The notes beneath the pieces are model-generated. The model did no database searches and was not told where the DNA came from. It saw only the letters and a program-made list of their open reading frames with translations. The position numbers were made by a program, and so were the translations under genes. DNA of 64,000 nucleotides from Sulfobacillus thermotolerans (lineage in GTDB: Bacteria; Bacillota; Sulfobacillia; Sulfobacillales; Sulfobacillaceae). Shown here piece by piece: positions 45,538-55,542 of this stretch (within the stretch, counting starts at the first letter, position 1; the number at the start of each line of letters is the position of its first letter). The DNA is taken from positions 1,612,001 to 1,676,000 of the forward strand of contig CP019454.1 in assembly GCA_002951815.1 (NCBI GenBank), read 5' to 3'.

Positions 45538-46278
45538 ATGCATTTTGGTTACTTTGCGGCCAACCCTTACCTGTGGGCCTTTCTGATTGTCCTGGCAGCC
45601 TTCGGCATTCGAGGCATGTTAGGGTTCGGTTCCGGCCTGATTTCGGTATCGTTGTTGATTTTTTTTCTGCCGATTAAACAGGTGGTGCCGGTCGTTTTTC
45701 TATTGGATGGGGTCGCGTCGTTGGCGCTTGGTTCCTACGATTTTAAGGAAATTCGGTGGAAGGAAATCCCTTGGTTGTGGCCTTTTACCATTCTTGGACT
45801 AGTGGTAGGGGCGTGGATTTTAAAAGCCGAATCGGCTCAGAGTGTGACGTTGTTGCTCGGGGTGTTTATCCTTTTGTATGTGCTGTACGCGGCGCTTACG
45901 CGCCCGGAACGGTTACCGCAAGCCCCGCGGCAGTGGGGGGCGCCCTTGGGATTTTTAGGGGGCGTGATTGGTAGTCTCTACGGTGGAGGCGGTCCCTCGA
46001 TTGTGGCTTATTTTCAAATGCGGCATATGGATAAGCGAGCATTTCGAGCAACCTTTCAATTCATCGCCGTGACCGACACGGTGGTGCGTGGCTCGTTATA
46101 CTTTGCTTTAGGACTCTTGAGTGCCCAAACCGTTGTGACCTCCGCTTGGCTTCTGCCGGCCGTAGCTTTAGGGTTAGTGGGGGGCAATATTTTGCACTTC
46201 CGGATTGATGCTAAGAAGTTTCAGATTATGGTGTTGCTAGTGTTGGCCTTTGCGGGTCTTCGACTCGTCGTGGCTTAA
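45538..46278 (+). CDS. TSUP-family transporter (TauE/SafE type)
   Basis: Members export sulfite, sulfonates or related anions. The 246-residue protein has about eight helices in two repeats, with GMLGFGSGLISVSLL in the first and FLGGVIGSLYGGGGPSIVAYFQMR in the second, the family glycine-rich signatures. ATG 45538 is preceded by GGGAGGG. The GTG at 45511 lacks a site. The substrate is unproven, but sulfur-compound export would fit a sulfur-oxidising acidophile. Confidence 0.85.
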   Translation: MHFGYFAANPYLWAFLIVLAAFGIRGMLGFGSGLISVSLLIFFLPIKQVVPVVFLLDGVASLALGSYDFKEIRWKEIPWLWPFTILGLVVGAWILKAESAQSVTLLLGVFILLYVLYAALTRPERLPQAPRQWGAPLGFLGGVIGSLYGGGGPSIVAYFQMRHMDKRAFRATFQFIAVTDTVVRGSLYFALGLLSAQTVVTSAWLLPAVALGLVGGNILHFRIDAKKFQIMVLLVLAFAGLRLVVA

Positions 46279-46302
46279 AGTCGAATTCCGGGGGAAAGAG
46301 GA

Positions 46303-47211
46303 ATGCGCGCTCACCTCTTGCGTACGCAGCAGTATCCAGACTTATTATCGTTGCTGGCGATGAATCTGATATGGGCGGGAACCTACCCAGCGACGGGACT
46401 GGCCTTAACTGCGGCGAGTGCCACATTTCTTACGATGTTTCGACTCTTGACAGGAACCTTGGTGTTTGCGCCTTTTCTTTTCAGAGGACGCCCGTGGACC
46501 GCGTCTAAGATTGTGCGAACCTTAGGGCTTGGGGTCATTGGGTTTTCTTTGCCGCTTGTGCTGCAGACGCAAGGATTAAGGGCGTCTACACCCGCGATGG
46601 CCGCGATTTCGATCGCGTTAGAACCCTTGTTGACGGCATTAATGGCCAGTCTGCTTTTGAAAGAACGGCTACCCAAGGCACGCAAATGGGCGTTGGCTTT
46701 GGCGGCTGTGGGGGCGTGGGCCGTGGCCGGCTTTCCTCGCCCAGGAGTTCAAGGCTACGGGATGGGTGATGGATTACTGGTGGCCGCTCTGGGGTGTTTT
46801 GCCATCTATAACGTGTATTCTTCATCGCTGAGTCGTATGCTTTCGCCACAACAGGCCACAGCAGCAACGTTTGCCGGTGGATTCTTAGGAACGGTTCCGC
46901 TGTGGTTAGCCACCGGAGCACAGGTGCCCCATCACTGGAGTGGCCCCCCTTTGTGGGCGGCTTTGTATTTGGCGGTGTTGGGCACCGCAGTGGCGTATTT
47001 TCTATGGATGTTGACCGCATCTCGGATTCCTATGGCGATTATGGCGTTATTTCTTTATATACAGCCGGTGTTGGGCGTGGTGCTATCGGCTTGGATTACG
47101 CCTGAGCCTATGACAGGGTCGTTTTATTTGGGGTCTGCGGCGATTTTGCTTGCGTTGTATCTGGGACGGGACGTTATACCTGCAGCACCGCTAGACGAGC
47201 AAGCCATGTAA
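46303..47211 (+). CDS. EamA/DMT-family transporter
   Basis: A ten-helix metabolite transporter of 302 residues with two EamA repeats. NLIWAGTYPATGLALTAASA opens the first repeat; the fourth helix is followed by the typical LEPLLTALMASLLLKERL. The second repeat has GTAVAYFLWMLTASRIPMA. ATG 46303 follows GGGGGAAAGAGG. It lies 24 bp after the TSUP gene and shares its terminator region, so the two may be co-transcribed. Confidence 0.82.
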   Translation: MRAHLLRTQQYPDLLSLLAMNLIWAGTYPATGLALTAASATFLTMFRLLTGTLVFAPFLFRGRPWTASKIVRTLGLGVIGFSLPLVLQTQGLRASTPAMAAISIALEPLLTALMASLLLKERLPKARKWALALAAVGAWAVAGFPRPGVQGYGMGDGLLVAALGCFAIYNVYSSSLSRMLSPQQATAATFAGGFLGTVPLWLATGAQVPHHWSGPPLWAALYLAVLGTAVAYFLWMLTASRIPMAIMALFLYIQPVLGVVLSAWITPEPMTGSFYLGSAAILLALYLGRDVIPAAPLDEQAM

Positions 47212-47235
47212 AGGTCTTTTTTACGAGGCAAGAAG

Positions 47236-47270
47236 CAGGACCTCCTTTAGGGGGAGGTCCTGTTTTTATT
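47236..47270 (+). terminator. Terminator between the EamA gene and leuD
   Basis: CAGGACCTCC and GGAGGTCCTG form a 10-bp stem with a 7-nt loop, followed by TTTTTATT on the plus strand. The convergent leuD ends at 47269. Confidence 0.85.
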
Positions 47271-47853
47271 AGCCATGTTGTAATTCGTATTGAGCAATGA
47301 GGTCTTCATGCTGTAACGTGCGGCCGATATCATCTAATCCTTCGACCAAGGTTTGCTGGAGATACGGATCAAGAGAAAATGCATAGGTTTCTCCTTGATC
47401 CGTCCGGATTTCTAGGTTTTCGACATCGACCGTAAGGTAAAATGGTTCCGCCTTTTCGGCTTGCGCCATTAAGTGCGTAACCGCGTCTTCGGCCAGAATG
47501 AGCGGCAACATGCCGTTTTTGAAACAGTTGTTATAGAAAATGTCCGCAAAGGAGGACGCGATAATCACGCGGAAACCGTAATCCGCTAGAGCCCACGGAG
47601 CATGCTCCCGCGACGAGCCGCACCCAAAGTTGCTACCGGAAATCAAAATGCTAGCACCTGCATATTGAGGACGATTTAGCACAAAATCCGGATTGGGTTG
47701 GCCCTCAAGGTAACGCCAGTCGAAAAACAGAAATTCCCCAAAGCCTGTGCGTTCGACCCGTTTGAGAAATTGCTTGGGAATAATCTGATCCGTATCAACG
47801 TTGGCCCGATGCAGGGGGGCGACCAAACCGCGATGTTGGCGTAATGGGGTCAT
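47269..47853 (-). CDS. leuD: 3-isopropylmalate dehydratase small subunit
   Basis: LeuD carries the swivelling substrate-binding domain of isopropylmalate isomerase in leucine synthesis. The 194 residues include [15 protein letters not shown] and the substrate loop [17 protein letters not shown], both standard. It overlaps leuC by 4 bp and probably works only with it. Confidence 0.95.
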   Translation of the reverse strand: MTPLRQHRGLVAPLHRANVDTDQIIPKQFLKRVERTGFGEFLFFDWRYLEGQPNPDFVLNRPQYAGASILISGSNFGCGSSREHAPWALADYGFRVIIASSFADIFYNNCFKNGMLPLILAEDAVTHLMAQAEKAEPFYLTVDVENLEIRTDQGETYAFSLDPYLQQTLVEGLDDIGRTLQHEDLIAQYELQHG

Positions 47854-49280
47854 AGCGATGCCTCCTCTTTAGATACCGTGCGAACATCCACAAAGTGGCC
47901 AAATAACGCCGCGGCGGCGGCCATTTCGGGACTGACCAAATGAGTTCGCCCGCCTTTGCCTTGGCGTCCTTCAAAGTTGCGGTTAGAGGTGGAGGCGCAG
48001 CGTTCGCCGGGTTCGAGAATGTCTGGATTCATGCCCAGGCACATACTGCAACCGGGTTCTCGCCATTCGAATCCCGCTTCCTTGAAAATGACATCAAGTC
48101 CAAGCTGTTCGGCTTGCCGTTTGACTTGTCCTGAACCGGGCACGACCATGGCGCGTACATGGGGATGAACGTGTCGGCCTTGGACCACTTCGGCAGCCCG
48201 TTGCAAGTCCTCTAATCGGCCATTGGTGCACGAGCCAATAAAGACGCGGTCAATGGTAACATCTGTGATGGGCGTGCCGGGTGTCAGACCCATATATTCC
48301 AGTGCATACTGAGCGGATTCGCGCTCTGTCGGATCGACAAACGTGTTGGGATCGGGAATGGTTTCGTCAATACGCAGCACCATGCCGGGACTTGTCCCCC
48401 ACGTCACCAAAGGAATGAGGTTGTCCAGTTCCACGGTCACCGTACGATCATAAGAAGCCCCGGGATCCGTAGCGTAGCTCAGCCAACGGGCCGCGGCCGC
48501 ATCAAAGGCTTCGCCTTGGGGTGCATAGGGGCGACCCTTTAAGTAGTTGATCGTTGTGGCATCGGGGGAAACCATACCGGCTCGTGCGCCTGCTTCAATA
48601 GACATATTGCATAACGTCATGCGCTCTTCCATGCTGAGTTCATGGACCGCGTCACCTGTGTATTCAATGACGTAGCCAGTGGCGCCAGACGTGCCGATTT
48701 GCCCGATAAGAGCCATAATCATGTCTTTCGGCGTCACCCCAAAGGGGCGTTTTCCCGAAAAGTGCACGGCCATGGTTTTTGGACGCGCTTGTACCAAGCA
48801 TTGTGTTGCTAAGACATGCTCGACTTCGCTCGTTCCAATGCCAAAAGCTAAGGCGCCAAAGGCCCCGTGCGTGGCAGTATGGCTGTCGCCGCACACAATC
48901 GTCATACCTGGTTGCGTTAACCCTTGCTCGGGTCCAATAATATGCACGATGCCTTGATCGGGGTGGTGTAAATTAAATAGTCGAATCCCAGCTTCCACGC
49001 AGTTTTGTTCCAATAAGTCCATCTGCCGACGTGCAATGGGATCAGCCACCGGCACGGAACGGTCCGTGGTGGGAACATTGTGGTCCATGACCGCAAAGGT
49101 TTTGTCAGGCCGTCTTACCGTGCGGTGATGCATTCGCAGACCTTCAAAGGCCTGTGGTGAGGTTACTTCGTGAACTAAGTGCAGGTCAATATAGAGTAAT
49201 GCAGGTTGACCCGGCTCTTGCATGACAACGTGATCTTCCCAGATTTTTTCGAATAATGTTTTTGGAGGCAGCGAAATCAC
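47850..49280 (-). CDS. leuC: 3-isopropylmalate dehydratase large subunit
   Basis: LeuC is the aconitase-like catalytic subunit with a [4Fe-4S] cluster. Cluster cysteines appear in FIGSCTNGR and in [34 protein letters not shown] is intact. The start is uncertain: GTG 49280 gives about 476 residues, a little longer than usual. A CTG at 49271 has AAGGTG at good spacing, and an ATG at 49322 gives 490 residues. It is the first gene of the leuCD pair. No leucine T-box was seen upstream. Confidence 0.93.
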   Translation of the reverse strand: MISLPPKTLFEKIWEDHVVMQEPGQPALLYIDLHLVHEVTSPQAFEGLRMHHRTVRRPDKTFAVMDHNVPTTDRSVPVADPIARRQMDLLEQNCVEAGIRLFNLHHPDQGIVHIIGPEQGLTQPGMTIVCGDSHTATHGAFGALAFGIGTSEVEHVLATQCLVQARPKTMAVHFSGKRPFGVTPKDMIMALIGQIGTSGATGYVIEYTGDAVHELSMEERMTLCNMSIEAGARAGMVSPDATTINYLKGRPYAPQGEAFDAAAARWLSYATDPGASYDRTVTVELDNLIPLVTWGTSPGMVLRIDETIPDPNTFVDPTERESAQYALEYMGLTPGTPITDVTIDRVFIGSCTNGRLEDLQRAAEVVQGRHVHPHVRAMVVPGSGQVKRQAEQLGLDVIFKEAGFEWREPGCSMCLGMNPDILEPGERCASTSNRNFEGRQGKGGRTHLVSPEMAAAAALFGHFVDVRTVSKEEASL

Positions 49281-49471
49281 CTTCTTTGTTATTGATAACC
49301 TCTCCACACTGTGGAGGAGCATAGAGTAAAAACGAGGCAGGTAACGGACGGCCTATCATAGGCAGTACCAAGTATTAAGACGACTGCTACATCGTCGAAA
49401 CACCCATTATTGCACCGAGGTGTTCAGAAAAATATACACTGTTCGCGAAGCAATGCCAAGGGAAAGAGGAA

Positions 49472-49502
49472 CCAGGACGGCAATTACTGTTGCTCGTCCT
49501 GG
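49472..49502 (-). terminator. Candidate terminator of the 48-residue membrane protein gene
   Basis: CCAGGACG and CGTCCTGG form an 8-bp stem with a 15-nt loop overlapping the stop codon, followed on the minus strand by a T-rich stretch (TTCCTCTTTCCC). Confidence 0.5.
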
Positions 49503-49630
49503 CTTAATCCAGTAATTCGCAGAAACCATTTCCCGAAGACAGCAAAGACAAGAGTGACCACAACGACTGCCACAATTATAATGGGAACCGTGGCATGACT
49601 ATTTAATGCTTGTGGAACTGATGGCCACAT
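49484..49630 (-). CDS. Small single-pass membrane protein, 48 residues
   Basis: This short gene is easy to miss. ATG 49630 has GGGAGGG 7 nt upstream, among the best ribosome sites in the window. The product has a hydrophilic start (MWPSVPQALNSH), one hydrophobic helix (about 15-34, VPIIIVAVVVVTLVFAVF), a basic step (GKWFLR) and a polar end. A T-rich hairpin follows. It has no recognised family. The topology suggests a membrane peptide, perhaps a partner of a larger complex. It lies upstream of leuC on the same strand. Confidence 0.6.
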   Translation of the reverse strand: MWPSVPQALNSHATVPIIIVAVVVVTLVFAVFGKWFLRITGLSQDEQQ

Positions 49631-49996
49631 TGGGTATCCCTCCCAACTGAAAGAATACAACGGGCGTGCCGCCGCTATGAGTGTATTATAACCTGTTTCC
49701 TAAAAAATGTTTGCGTAAATGGATACGTCATGATTGCAGTATGCCAACGTGAGCAAGGCGGGTGGAGGACCTTGGAATGTATGGTTGGGTACACTATGAG
49801 CGGGGAATTTATGGCTTGATTTTGGGTTTTTGGGAGAAAAAATCGGTTGTCGCTTCCAAACGATGTCCTTTGGATTGTGGAAATTGAAAGTTCAGCTATG
49901 CTTCAGCTTGCTTTCGCAGGAATCAGATATGATAGGGATAGTGCGATCGGCAAGGGATTTGAGCCTTATTGGACATTAGGGTAAAGGAGGAACAGC
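49631..49996. other. Noncoding divergent region of 366 bp
   Basis: It separates the minus-strand small membrane gene from the plus-strand glycan cluster and must contain both promoters. TTGGAA/TATGAG with 17-bp spacing near 49773-49801 is a weak plus-strand candidate. No convincing repeat, RNA or additional gene was seen. The AAAGGAGG site for the next gene lies at the end. Confidence 0.4.
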
Positions 49997-51028
49997 ATGC
50001 AGGCATGGAAGCAGCAAGGCGTGCGGATCAGCCGTTCCAAATGGTTGGGGGCGCTGATTGTGCTCTTGTTGACAGGAATGGCTGTGGTGCTGTTCTTTCA
50101 CAAAATTCCTGTGCATGCCATTGAGGCAGCATGGGACCGTCTGTCCTGGCCGGTGCTCCTGTGGGCGCTTGGATGCCAGATCGTGTTTGTCGAATTGCGT
50201 ACGTTGCGTTTTTCCAGGATGGCAGGGTCTTTGCAGGCCACAGCCCAAGAGGTGGCGGCGCGACCGTACCAGTGGTTTGGGCCCACCGCCGCTTATTCCA
50301 TGACGTGTAGCGTGTTTCCCGGGGGCGTGGGGGAACTTCTGTTGCCGCTCTATTTGAAGCCCTATGGAGTGCCAGGAAGCGCCAGCCTAGGGCTGGCGGT
50401 GGGTGGACGGCTATTTGACGTGGGATGGTCGGTTATTCTCGCCTTCGTCTTTAGCCTGTGGCTGTTGCCCCAACATGGTTGGACAACCGTTCGGTTCTCT
50501 CTTATTGTAGGGGCCATCGCCATGCTTGCGGTGATTCTTTTGATCCGGTTGGTTAACGGGGAACGCCTGATCCAACGAGTGGAACAGCGTCATTTGCCGC
50601 ACTGGATGGGGAAAGTCATCACCGCGACGTTTCGCGCTCAAGCGGTGATGACGCGCTTATCGTGGATGGACATGGTGGTCTTGTCTTTAATCACGATCGG
50701 CATGAAGATATCGAGCACGTTATTTTATCAAGTGATTGCCCATGGTTTGGGGTATTCTGTAGGGTTTTTCCATATTGGAGCTGCCATGATGTTTTTTTCT
50801 TTGTTCATGGTCTTTCCTTTGCAGGGCGTGGCGGGATTTGGCACCACCGAAGCGTGGTGGATGTTAGCATTAACGCTCGTAGGAACGCCGCTGAAAGAGT
50901 CTATAGTTTTAGCGCTAGCGTTTCATGTGCTAAATCTTCTTTACGTCTCAGGTCTAGGCGGCATTTATATGCTGGCGCGCTTGCGTCCTGCTGTGGGTAT
51001 GATCCACAGGAATGCCAAAGTTAAATAG
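49997..51028 (+). CDS. UPF0104/LPG-synthase-type membrane protein (flippase-like)
   Basis: The 343 residues form about eight hydrophobic helices of the lysylphosphatidylglycerol synthase transmembrane domain family (YbhN/AglD-like). Family features include the polar RTLRFSRMAG region, SVFPGGVGELLLPLYLK and VFPLQGVAGFGTTEAWW. The soluble aminoacyltransferase domain of MprF is missing. In glycan clusters such proteins are thought to help move lipid-linked sugars. The next gene is a dolichol-phosphate-mannose-synthase-like transferase, which supports that. ATG 49997 follows AAAGGAGG. Confidence 0.8.
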   Translation: MQAWKQQGVRISRSKWLGALIVLLLTGMAVVLFFHKIPVHAIEAAWDRLSWPVLLWALGCQIVFVELRTLRFSRMAGSLQATAQEVAARPYQWFGPTAAYSMTCSVFPGGVGELLLPLYLKPYGVPGSASLGLAVGGRLFDVGWSVILAFVFSLWLLPQHGWTTVRFSLIVGAIAMLAVILLIRLVNGERLIQRVEQRHLPHWMGKVITATFRAQAVMTRLSWMDMVVLSLITIGMKISSTLFYQVIAHGLGYSVGFFHIGAAMMFFSLFMVFPLQGVAGFGTTEAWWMLALTLVGTPLKESIVLALAFHVLNLLYVSGLGGIYMLARLRPAVGMIHRNAKVK

Positions 51029-51042
51029 GAGGGTTTGTGGTT

Positions 51043-52074
51043 ATGGTCGCTGTTCGGGTGGTCTTCGCAGCTTTTCTTGTGATGACGTTGGGGTTAATGG
51101 GATTTTTAGAGAATTGGCGCAGCAAAATTGGTTGGAGTTTGGCGGTCGTATTTGGTGTTATTGCGTTTGAACCGGCGTTGGTTGCCCCGATTGGGCGTCT
51201 TTTACGGAATCATAATCTCACCATTATTGATGGCGTCGCCATTTTGCTTGTGCTGATGGTGGTGTTGCTGTTTGGAGCCTTGCGTGCGGCCAATGGGAAA
51301 TCCGCCAAGTCTTTAAATATTATCAACCAGCTCGTAGACGAACAGGCGTTTGACGACTTTGACAAGGATTATGGGGCGGTTCAATTTAATCCCATTACCG
51401 TGGTCATACCGGCTTACTACGAGGCGGCGAATATTGGCAAGGTCCTCGAAAGTATTCCCCGTGTGGTGCATAACACGGCGGTGTCTGTATTGGTTGTGGT
51501 CGATGGGAGTCCTGACGGGACAGATAAAATTGTCAAAGAACATGGAGATTTTGCGTCTTATGTACGGGTCAATCGGGGGCAGGGTGCAGCGTTGCGCGTG
51601 GGCTATCACCTAGCTATTGAACATGGCGCGCAATATATCGTGACTCTCGATGCCGACGGGCAGTATGATCCCGAAGAAATGCGCGACTTAGTCGAACCCG
51701 TGTTAAATGACGAAGCCGATTACGTGCAAGGCTCACGCCGTATGGGTAATTATGTAACAGATGATATGATTCGCGTGTTGGGAGTTTATTGGTTTAACTG
51801 GCTCATTGGCATATTGATTAAGCAAAAGATTACGGACTCATCCAATGGATTTCGGGCTATTAAAGCGCAAGTGCTTAAAGATTTGTCGTTAAGCGAAGAT
51901 CAGTACCATGCGGCCGAACTGCTCATTTTATCCATGCGTAAAAATTACCGAGTCATTGAGCGTCCGGCGTCTATGTATCCACGGACATCGGGTCATACCA
52001 AAAAAGGTCATAATTTAACCTATGCTTACCATTATGCGCGTGTCATTTTCAAGAGCTGGCTCCGCGCCATATGA
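51043..52074 (+). CDS. Family 2 glycosyltransferase, polyprenyl-phosphate sugar synthase-like
   Basis: The N-terminus has two or three hydrophobic helices (about 1-90), then a GT-A domain. Motifs are VVIPAYYEAANIGKVLESIP, VVVDGSPDGT, the metal-binding LDADGQYDPEEM and DSSNGFRAI. This is the order of dolichol/undecaprenyl-phosphate mannose or glucose synthases. It would load a sugar on a lipid carrier at the inner face of the membrane. I prefer ATG 51043 (9 nt after AGGAGGG) to GTG 51037. It overlaps the next gene by 4 bp. Confidence 0.85.
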   Translation: MVAVRVVFAAFLVMTLGLMGFLENWRSKIGWSLAVVFGVIAFEPALVAPIGRLLRNHNLTIIDGVAILLVLMVVLLFGALRAANGKSAKSLNIINQLVDEQAFDDFDKDYGAVQFNPITVVIPAYYEAANIGKVLESIPRVVHNTAVSVLVVVDGSPDGTDKIVKEHGDFASYVRVNRGQGAALRVGYHLAIEHGAQYIVTLDADGQYDPEEMRDLVEPVLNDEADYVQGSRRMGNYVTDDMIRVLGVYWFNWLIGILIKQKITDSSNGFRAIKAQVLKDLSLSEDQYHAAELLILSMRKNYRVIERPASMYPRTSGHTKKGHNLTYAYHYARVIFKSWLRAI

Positions 52075-54635
52075 TCTCAAGCCCCATTCGGTCCCAGCGT
52101 GTGTGGGACCGTAAAGACATTTGGGCTTTGGCGTTCTTGGTAGGGTTTCCTATGTTAGTGGCCGTCAGTCTTAAGCCGGGACTTTTGACGCTACACGGGG
52201 ACAACCTCATTCAGAACTATCCCTTGCGGATTTTGGTGGGTAAAATCCTCCGCGAAGGGCATTTGCCTTTGTGGGATCCATATATTTGGAGTGGCACGCC
52301 GCTTTTAGCGGGATTTAATGCAGGCGCAGCATATCCTTTGACGTGGCTGTTTGCGCTATTGTCCGGACCTTGGGCATGGACGTTGACCATTGGCATTAGT
52401 TACGCGGTCGCCAGCACCGGCTTTTACACGTTTTTGCGCGTACTCGGTCGCAGTGTGTGGGCCAGTTTGTTAGGGTCATGGGCTTTTGCGTTCGGGGGGT
52501 TCATGGCCGCCCAAATGGTGCACCTCGAAACCTTGCAAGGCGTCGGATGGTTGACCTGGGTGGCCGTGGCCTTATATCAAATAGCCCACGCCTCGACGCC
52601 TCGGATGAAATGGGCGTGGGTGTTAGCGTTAGGGGTGTTTGCGGGGGCTGTCATTTTGGTCGGCAGCCCTGAACCCATGGCTTATGGCGCAATTTTTTCT
52701 GCCATTTTGGCCGCGTTTTTTGTTACCAGCACGGCTTACAAGGGAGCGACGATGGCCGGATATGGTGTAGCCGCCGCCATTGCTTTATTGCTGGGGGCTG
52801 CTCAGTGGGTGCCTGGGGAGGCTTTTATTCATCTATCGCAGCGGTCCCACGCCAGTTTTCAATTTTTCGGGTCCATGTCCGTTCCTCCCGCTGATGCGGT
52901 GTTATTGTTCTTTCCCTATATTTTAGGTGGGTATCACCGTTTTCTTGCGATGATGTACTATGCTGGGCGGTTTAACTTGCCCGAGGTGTCCAGCTACGTG
53001 GGAATTTTGCCGCTGTATGCCGCAGTGCGGATGTTTCCTGTATGGGCACCGCCCGCGGTAAGACGTCTTGTGACCATGTTCTATACGCTCGCCATTGTGG
53101 GGGCTGTCCTAGCGCTGGGGAAATATACGCCCTTGAGCCACCTCTTGTTTCATGTGCCCGTGTATAACGGGATTCGCGCCCAAAATCGCAATCTCTTTAT
53201 GCTTGATTTTGCGCTGGCGGCTCTGTTTGCTTTGTGGATTGACAACGTCCGTGATACGGCTTTTGCGGCGGACCGCCAACGCCTGACCAAAGTCTTTGGG
53301 GTGGTACTCGCCAGCGTTTTTGCGTGGGGCTTGTGGGAGGCGACGTCGCGCCTTTTTTCCTTCATGGTGCCGTATTTGATCGTGAGCGTGTTGCTGGGCG
53401 CCGCCGCGGTGGCTGTGATAATAGGGTTGCCGCGCGTGCCCGAGCGTTGGCGGATTGGGATTTTGGCTCTGTTTACCGCTGTGGATTTGGGATTGTATGA
53501 TGCAGGACAATATTGGCTCAATGTACCCAAACCGTCTGTCGCCACGGGGACCGGATATCTCGTGGCCAAAGCCCGGGCTGAAGTTCCGGTAAGGACCCGT
53601 TATGCTCTGTATAATCCGGACCTGAATGACTACCGGCAGGTTGATGCTATTGGGCAGCCTGACCTCAATATTTTAACGGGGCTGCCCAGTTTTCAGGGCT
53701 ATGGGTCACTCGTATCCAGCCGTTATAACAATGCGACCGGAGCGCATTTGCAAGCGACGTTTTCGCCTACGGTTCTGAATCTGCCCCTTATCAATCAGTT
53801 GAATGTTAGTACGTTGTTTACGGTGCCGTCGTCGTTTATTCAGAGGGTACCTTTATCATGGCATCCCCGTACACACGTTGCAGAGCCCTTGGCAACCGCC
53901 GAGAAGCCATGGTTTTTTGGGAAAATGCTTGACGTGACGGCGCTGCACTTGGACATGGTAAAGCCCTTAACAGCGTCAAAAGGACGCTGGCGAGTGGGAC
54001 TTGTGGTATCTGGGTCTGATAAAGAAAAGTGGCTGACACCGCAGGTACGGTTCTCAGGGCAAACCGTCACGTTGTCATGGCCAGCGACACCTATGGCCGG
54101 ACTGGCGATTCATAGTCCTGGTCATCGACCGATTGATGGGGCCATGATTGTAACGTCCGAGGGCAAGGCCTACCGGATCACGGGGCCTCTACAGAATATG
54201 ATAGCATTTCCCAAGTGGCGATTTGTGGGTACCATTGGGGCGTTTGGGGTGTTCCGCAATACAAAGACTCAGGGCATGGTGTGGCTTACAGGTCCAGGCA
54301 AGGCGGAAATCGTTCACCAAACGCTTCAAGCTCAAGATACTGTCGTCGTGTCTGCGCCGCGGGCGACGACGTTAATCCGTAGTGAAGCGTATCAGCCCGG
54401 TTGGACGGCGACCATCACGGGGCCCCATCTCGATAAAACAGAGCGTGTAGAGCCCGAAGGAGTGATTCAGGCCGTGGCGATACCAAAAGGCCGATACCAA
54501 GTCATCTTTCGGTATCGGCCCCGCAGTGTTCGTATAGGGCTATGGGGTTCTGGCGTGGGCATTGCGGTGGTCGTGCTAGGCGCTCTTACGCTATGGGCTA
54601 CACGCCGCCGCAACATGTCACGTACGATGATATGA
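52071..54635 (+). CDS. YfhO-family membrane protein (GT-C type glycosyltransferase-like)
   Basis: The 854-residue protein has about twelve or more hydrophobic helices up to residue 490, then a large outside domain rich in beta strands, and a final helix near the C-terminus (IGLWGSGVGIAVVVLGALTL). HGDNLIQNYPLRILVGKILR and LPLWDPYIWSGTPLLAGF near the N-terminus match the YfhO family. GT-C proteins use lipid-linked sugars to decorate polymers or proteins on the outside. The preceding transferase is a plausible source of such a donor. Overlap with that gene is 4 bp. Acceptor unknown. Confidence 0.82.
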   Translation: MISSPIRSQRVWDRKDIWALAFLVGFPMLVAVSLKPGLLTLHGDNLIQNYPLRILVGKILREGHLPLWDPYIWSGTPLLAGFNAGAAYPLTWLFALLSGPWAWTLTIGISYAVASTGFYTFLRVLGRSVWASLLGSWAFAFGGFMAAQMVHLETLQGVGWLTWVAVALYQIAHASTPRMKWAWVLALGVFAGAVILVGSPEPMAYGAIFSAILAAFFVTSTAYKGATMAGYGVAAAIALLLGAAQWVPGEAFIHLSQRSHASFQFFGSMSVPPADAVLLFFPYILGGYHRFLAMMYYAGRFNLPEVSSYVGILPLYAAVRMFPVWAPPAVRRLVTMFYTLAIVGAVLALGKYTPLSHLLFHVPVYNGIRAQNRNLFMLDFALAALFALWIDNVRDTAFAADRQRLTKVFGVVLASVFAWGLWEATSRLFSFMVPYLIVSVLLGAAAVAVIIGLPRVPERWRIGILALFTAVDLGLYDAGQYWLNVPKPSVATGTGYLVAKARAEVPVRTRYALYNPDLNDYRQVDAIGQPDLNILTGLPSFQGYGSLVSSRYNNATGAHLQATFSPTVLNLPLINQLNVSTLFTVPSSFIQRVPLSWHPRTHVAEPLATAEKPWFFGKMLDVTALHLDMVKPLTASKGRWRVGLVVSGSDKEKWLTPQVRFSGQTVTLSWPATPMAGLAIHSPGHRPIDGAMIVTSEGKAYRITGPLQNMIAFPKWRFVGTIGAFGVFRNTKTQGMVWLTGPGKAEIVHQTLQAQDTVVVSAPRATTLIRSEAYQPGWTATITGPHLDKTERVEPEGVIQAVAIPKGRYQVIFRYRPRSVRIGLWGSGVGIAVVVLGALTLWATRRRNMSRTMI

Positions 54636-54648
54636 CGCATAGTCTCGA

Positions 54649-55542
54649 TTACGAAAAGGTTTGGAAGTCTTCCCACACGGCTTTGAGGCCCTCAGGTAAG
54701 TCTACTTGAGGCGCCATGCCTAAGCTTTTGAGACGAGCAGTATTGACGATTACCGCGGGCATTTCGCCAGGCATCGCGGCAATGTGGTCGACCTCAATAG
54801 GTCGTCCGACGGCTTCAGAGGCCAGTTCACACAAGGTGTTGACGCTGACGGAACGGCCAAAGCCCGTCGTCAACGGGCCTGTAATATTCTTGGTTAGGGC
54901 GTTGACAAAGACCTCAACCACGTCGCCCAAGTAAATATAGTCGCGTACTTGCTCACCATCTCCATAGATATGCACAGGGCTTTGCCCCAGCGCTGCGCGC
55001 ATGAGGCGTGGGATCATACTGTCTTTGTGCATCATCCCGGTCCCATAAACATTGGTCAAACGTACGGCACACCCGTAAATACCATAGGAAGCCGTGTAAG
55101 CCGAGATGAGCATTTCCGAGGCAGCTTTGGTGGCCCCATAGGGCGTTAGGGGCTGCAAAGGCATGTCCTCATTGATGAGGCGAGAGCCTACATTGCCAAC
55201 CACGGCATTGGACGAGGCAAATACGAAATTCTTAACGCCAAGTTGACGGGAACGCTCTAGCAAGTCGGCCGTCATCTTCAGGTTTGTTTCATAGACTTGA
55301 TATGGAATGGGGATGGACTTTAGCACGGAGGTAAACCCAGCCAAATGGATCACGGCGTCCGTCCCTGGGGTTAAACTTTGTTCGAGAATAGTGCGGTCAA
55401 GAAGGTCCCCTACGACTTGCTGCACGTTAGGGTGTCGGGATGGGACTAAATCCGCAACGACCACGTCCATCCCCATCGCCATCAGGCGGGCTACTAGGGC
55501 GTGCCCGATAAAACCTGAGCCACCAGTCACTAAAATGCGCAA
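54649..55542 (-). CDS. NAD-dependent sugar epimerase/dehydratase
   Basis: A short-chain-type nucleotide-sugar enzyme of 297 residues. The NAD-binding motif GGSGFIGHALVARL starts at residue 7 and the catalytic YGATKAASE gives the YxxxK pair. VRDYIYLGDVVEVFV is the family substrate region. UDP-glucose 4-epimerase or a related epimerase is likely; the exact sugar cannot be told. The TTG start (55542) follows AAAGGAG. It converges with the YfhO-like gene, 13 bp apart. Confidence 0.85.
   Translation of the reverse strand: MRILVTGGSGFIGHALVARLMAMGMDVVVADLVPSRHPNVQQVVGDLLDRTILEQSLTPGTDAVIHLAGFTSVLKSIPIPYQVYETNLKMTADLLERSRQLGVKNFVFASSNAVVGNVGSRLINEDMPLQPLTPYGATKAASEMLISAYTASYGIYGCAVRLTNVYGTGMMHKDSMIPRLMRAALGQSPVHIYGDGEQVRDYIYLGDVVEVFVNALTKNITGPLTTGFGRSVSVNTLCELASEAVGRPIEVDHIAAMPGEMPAVIVNTARLKSLGMAPQVDLPEGLKAVWEDFQTFS

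Noticed and set aside
49281-49470. Leucine T-box or leader peptide upstream of leuC
   Set aside because: No T-box motif and no leucine-codon run were seen on the minus strand.
54490-54517. CCGATACC/GGTATCGG hairpin as terminator
   Set aside because: It lies inside the YfhO-like coding region, 118 bp before the stop, and no T-run follows.
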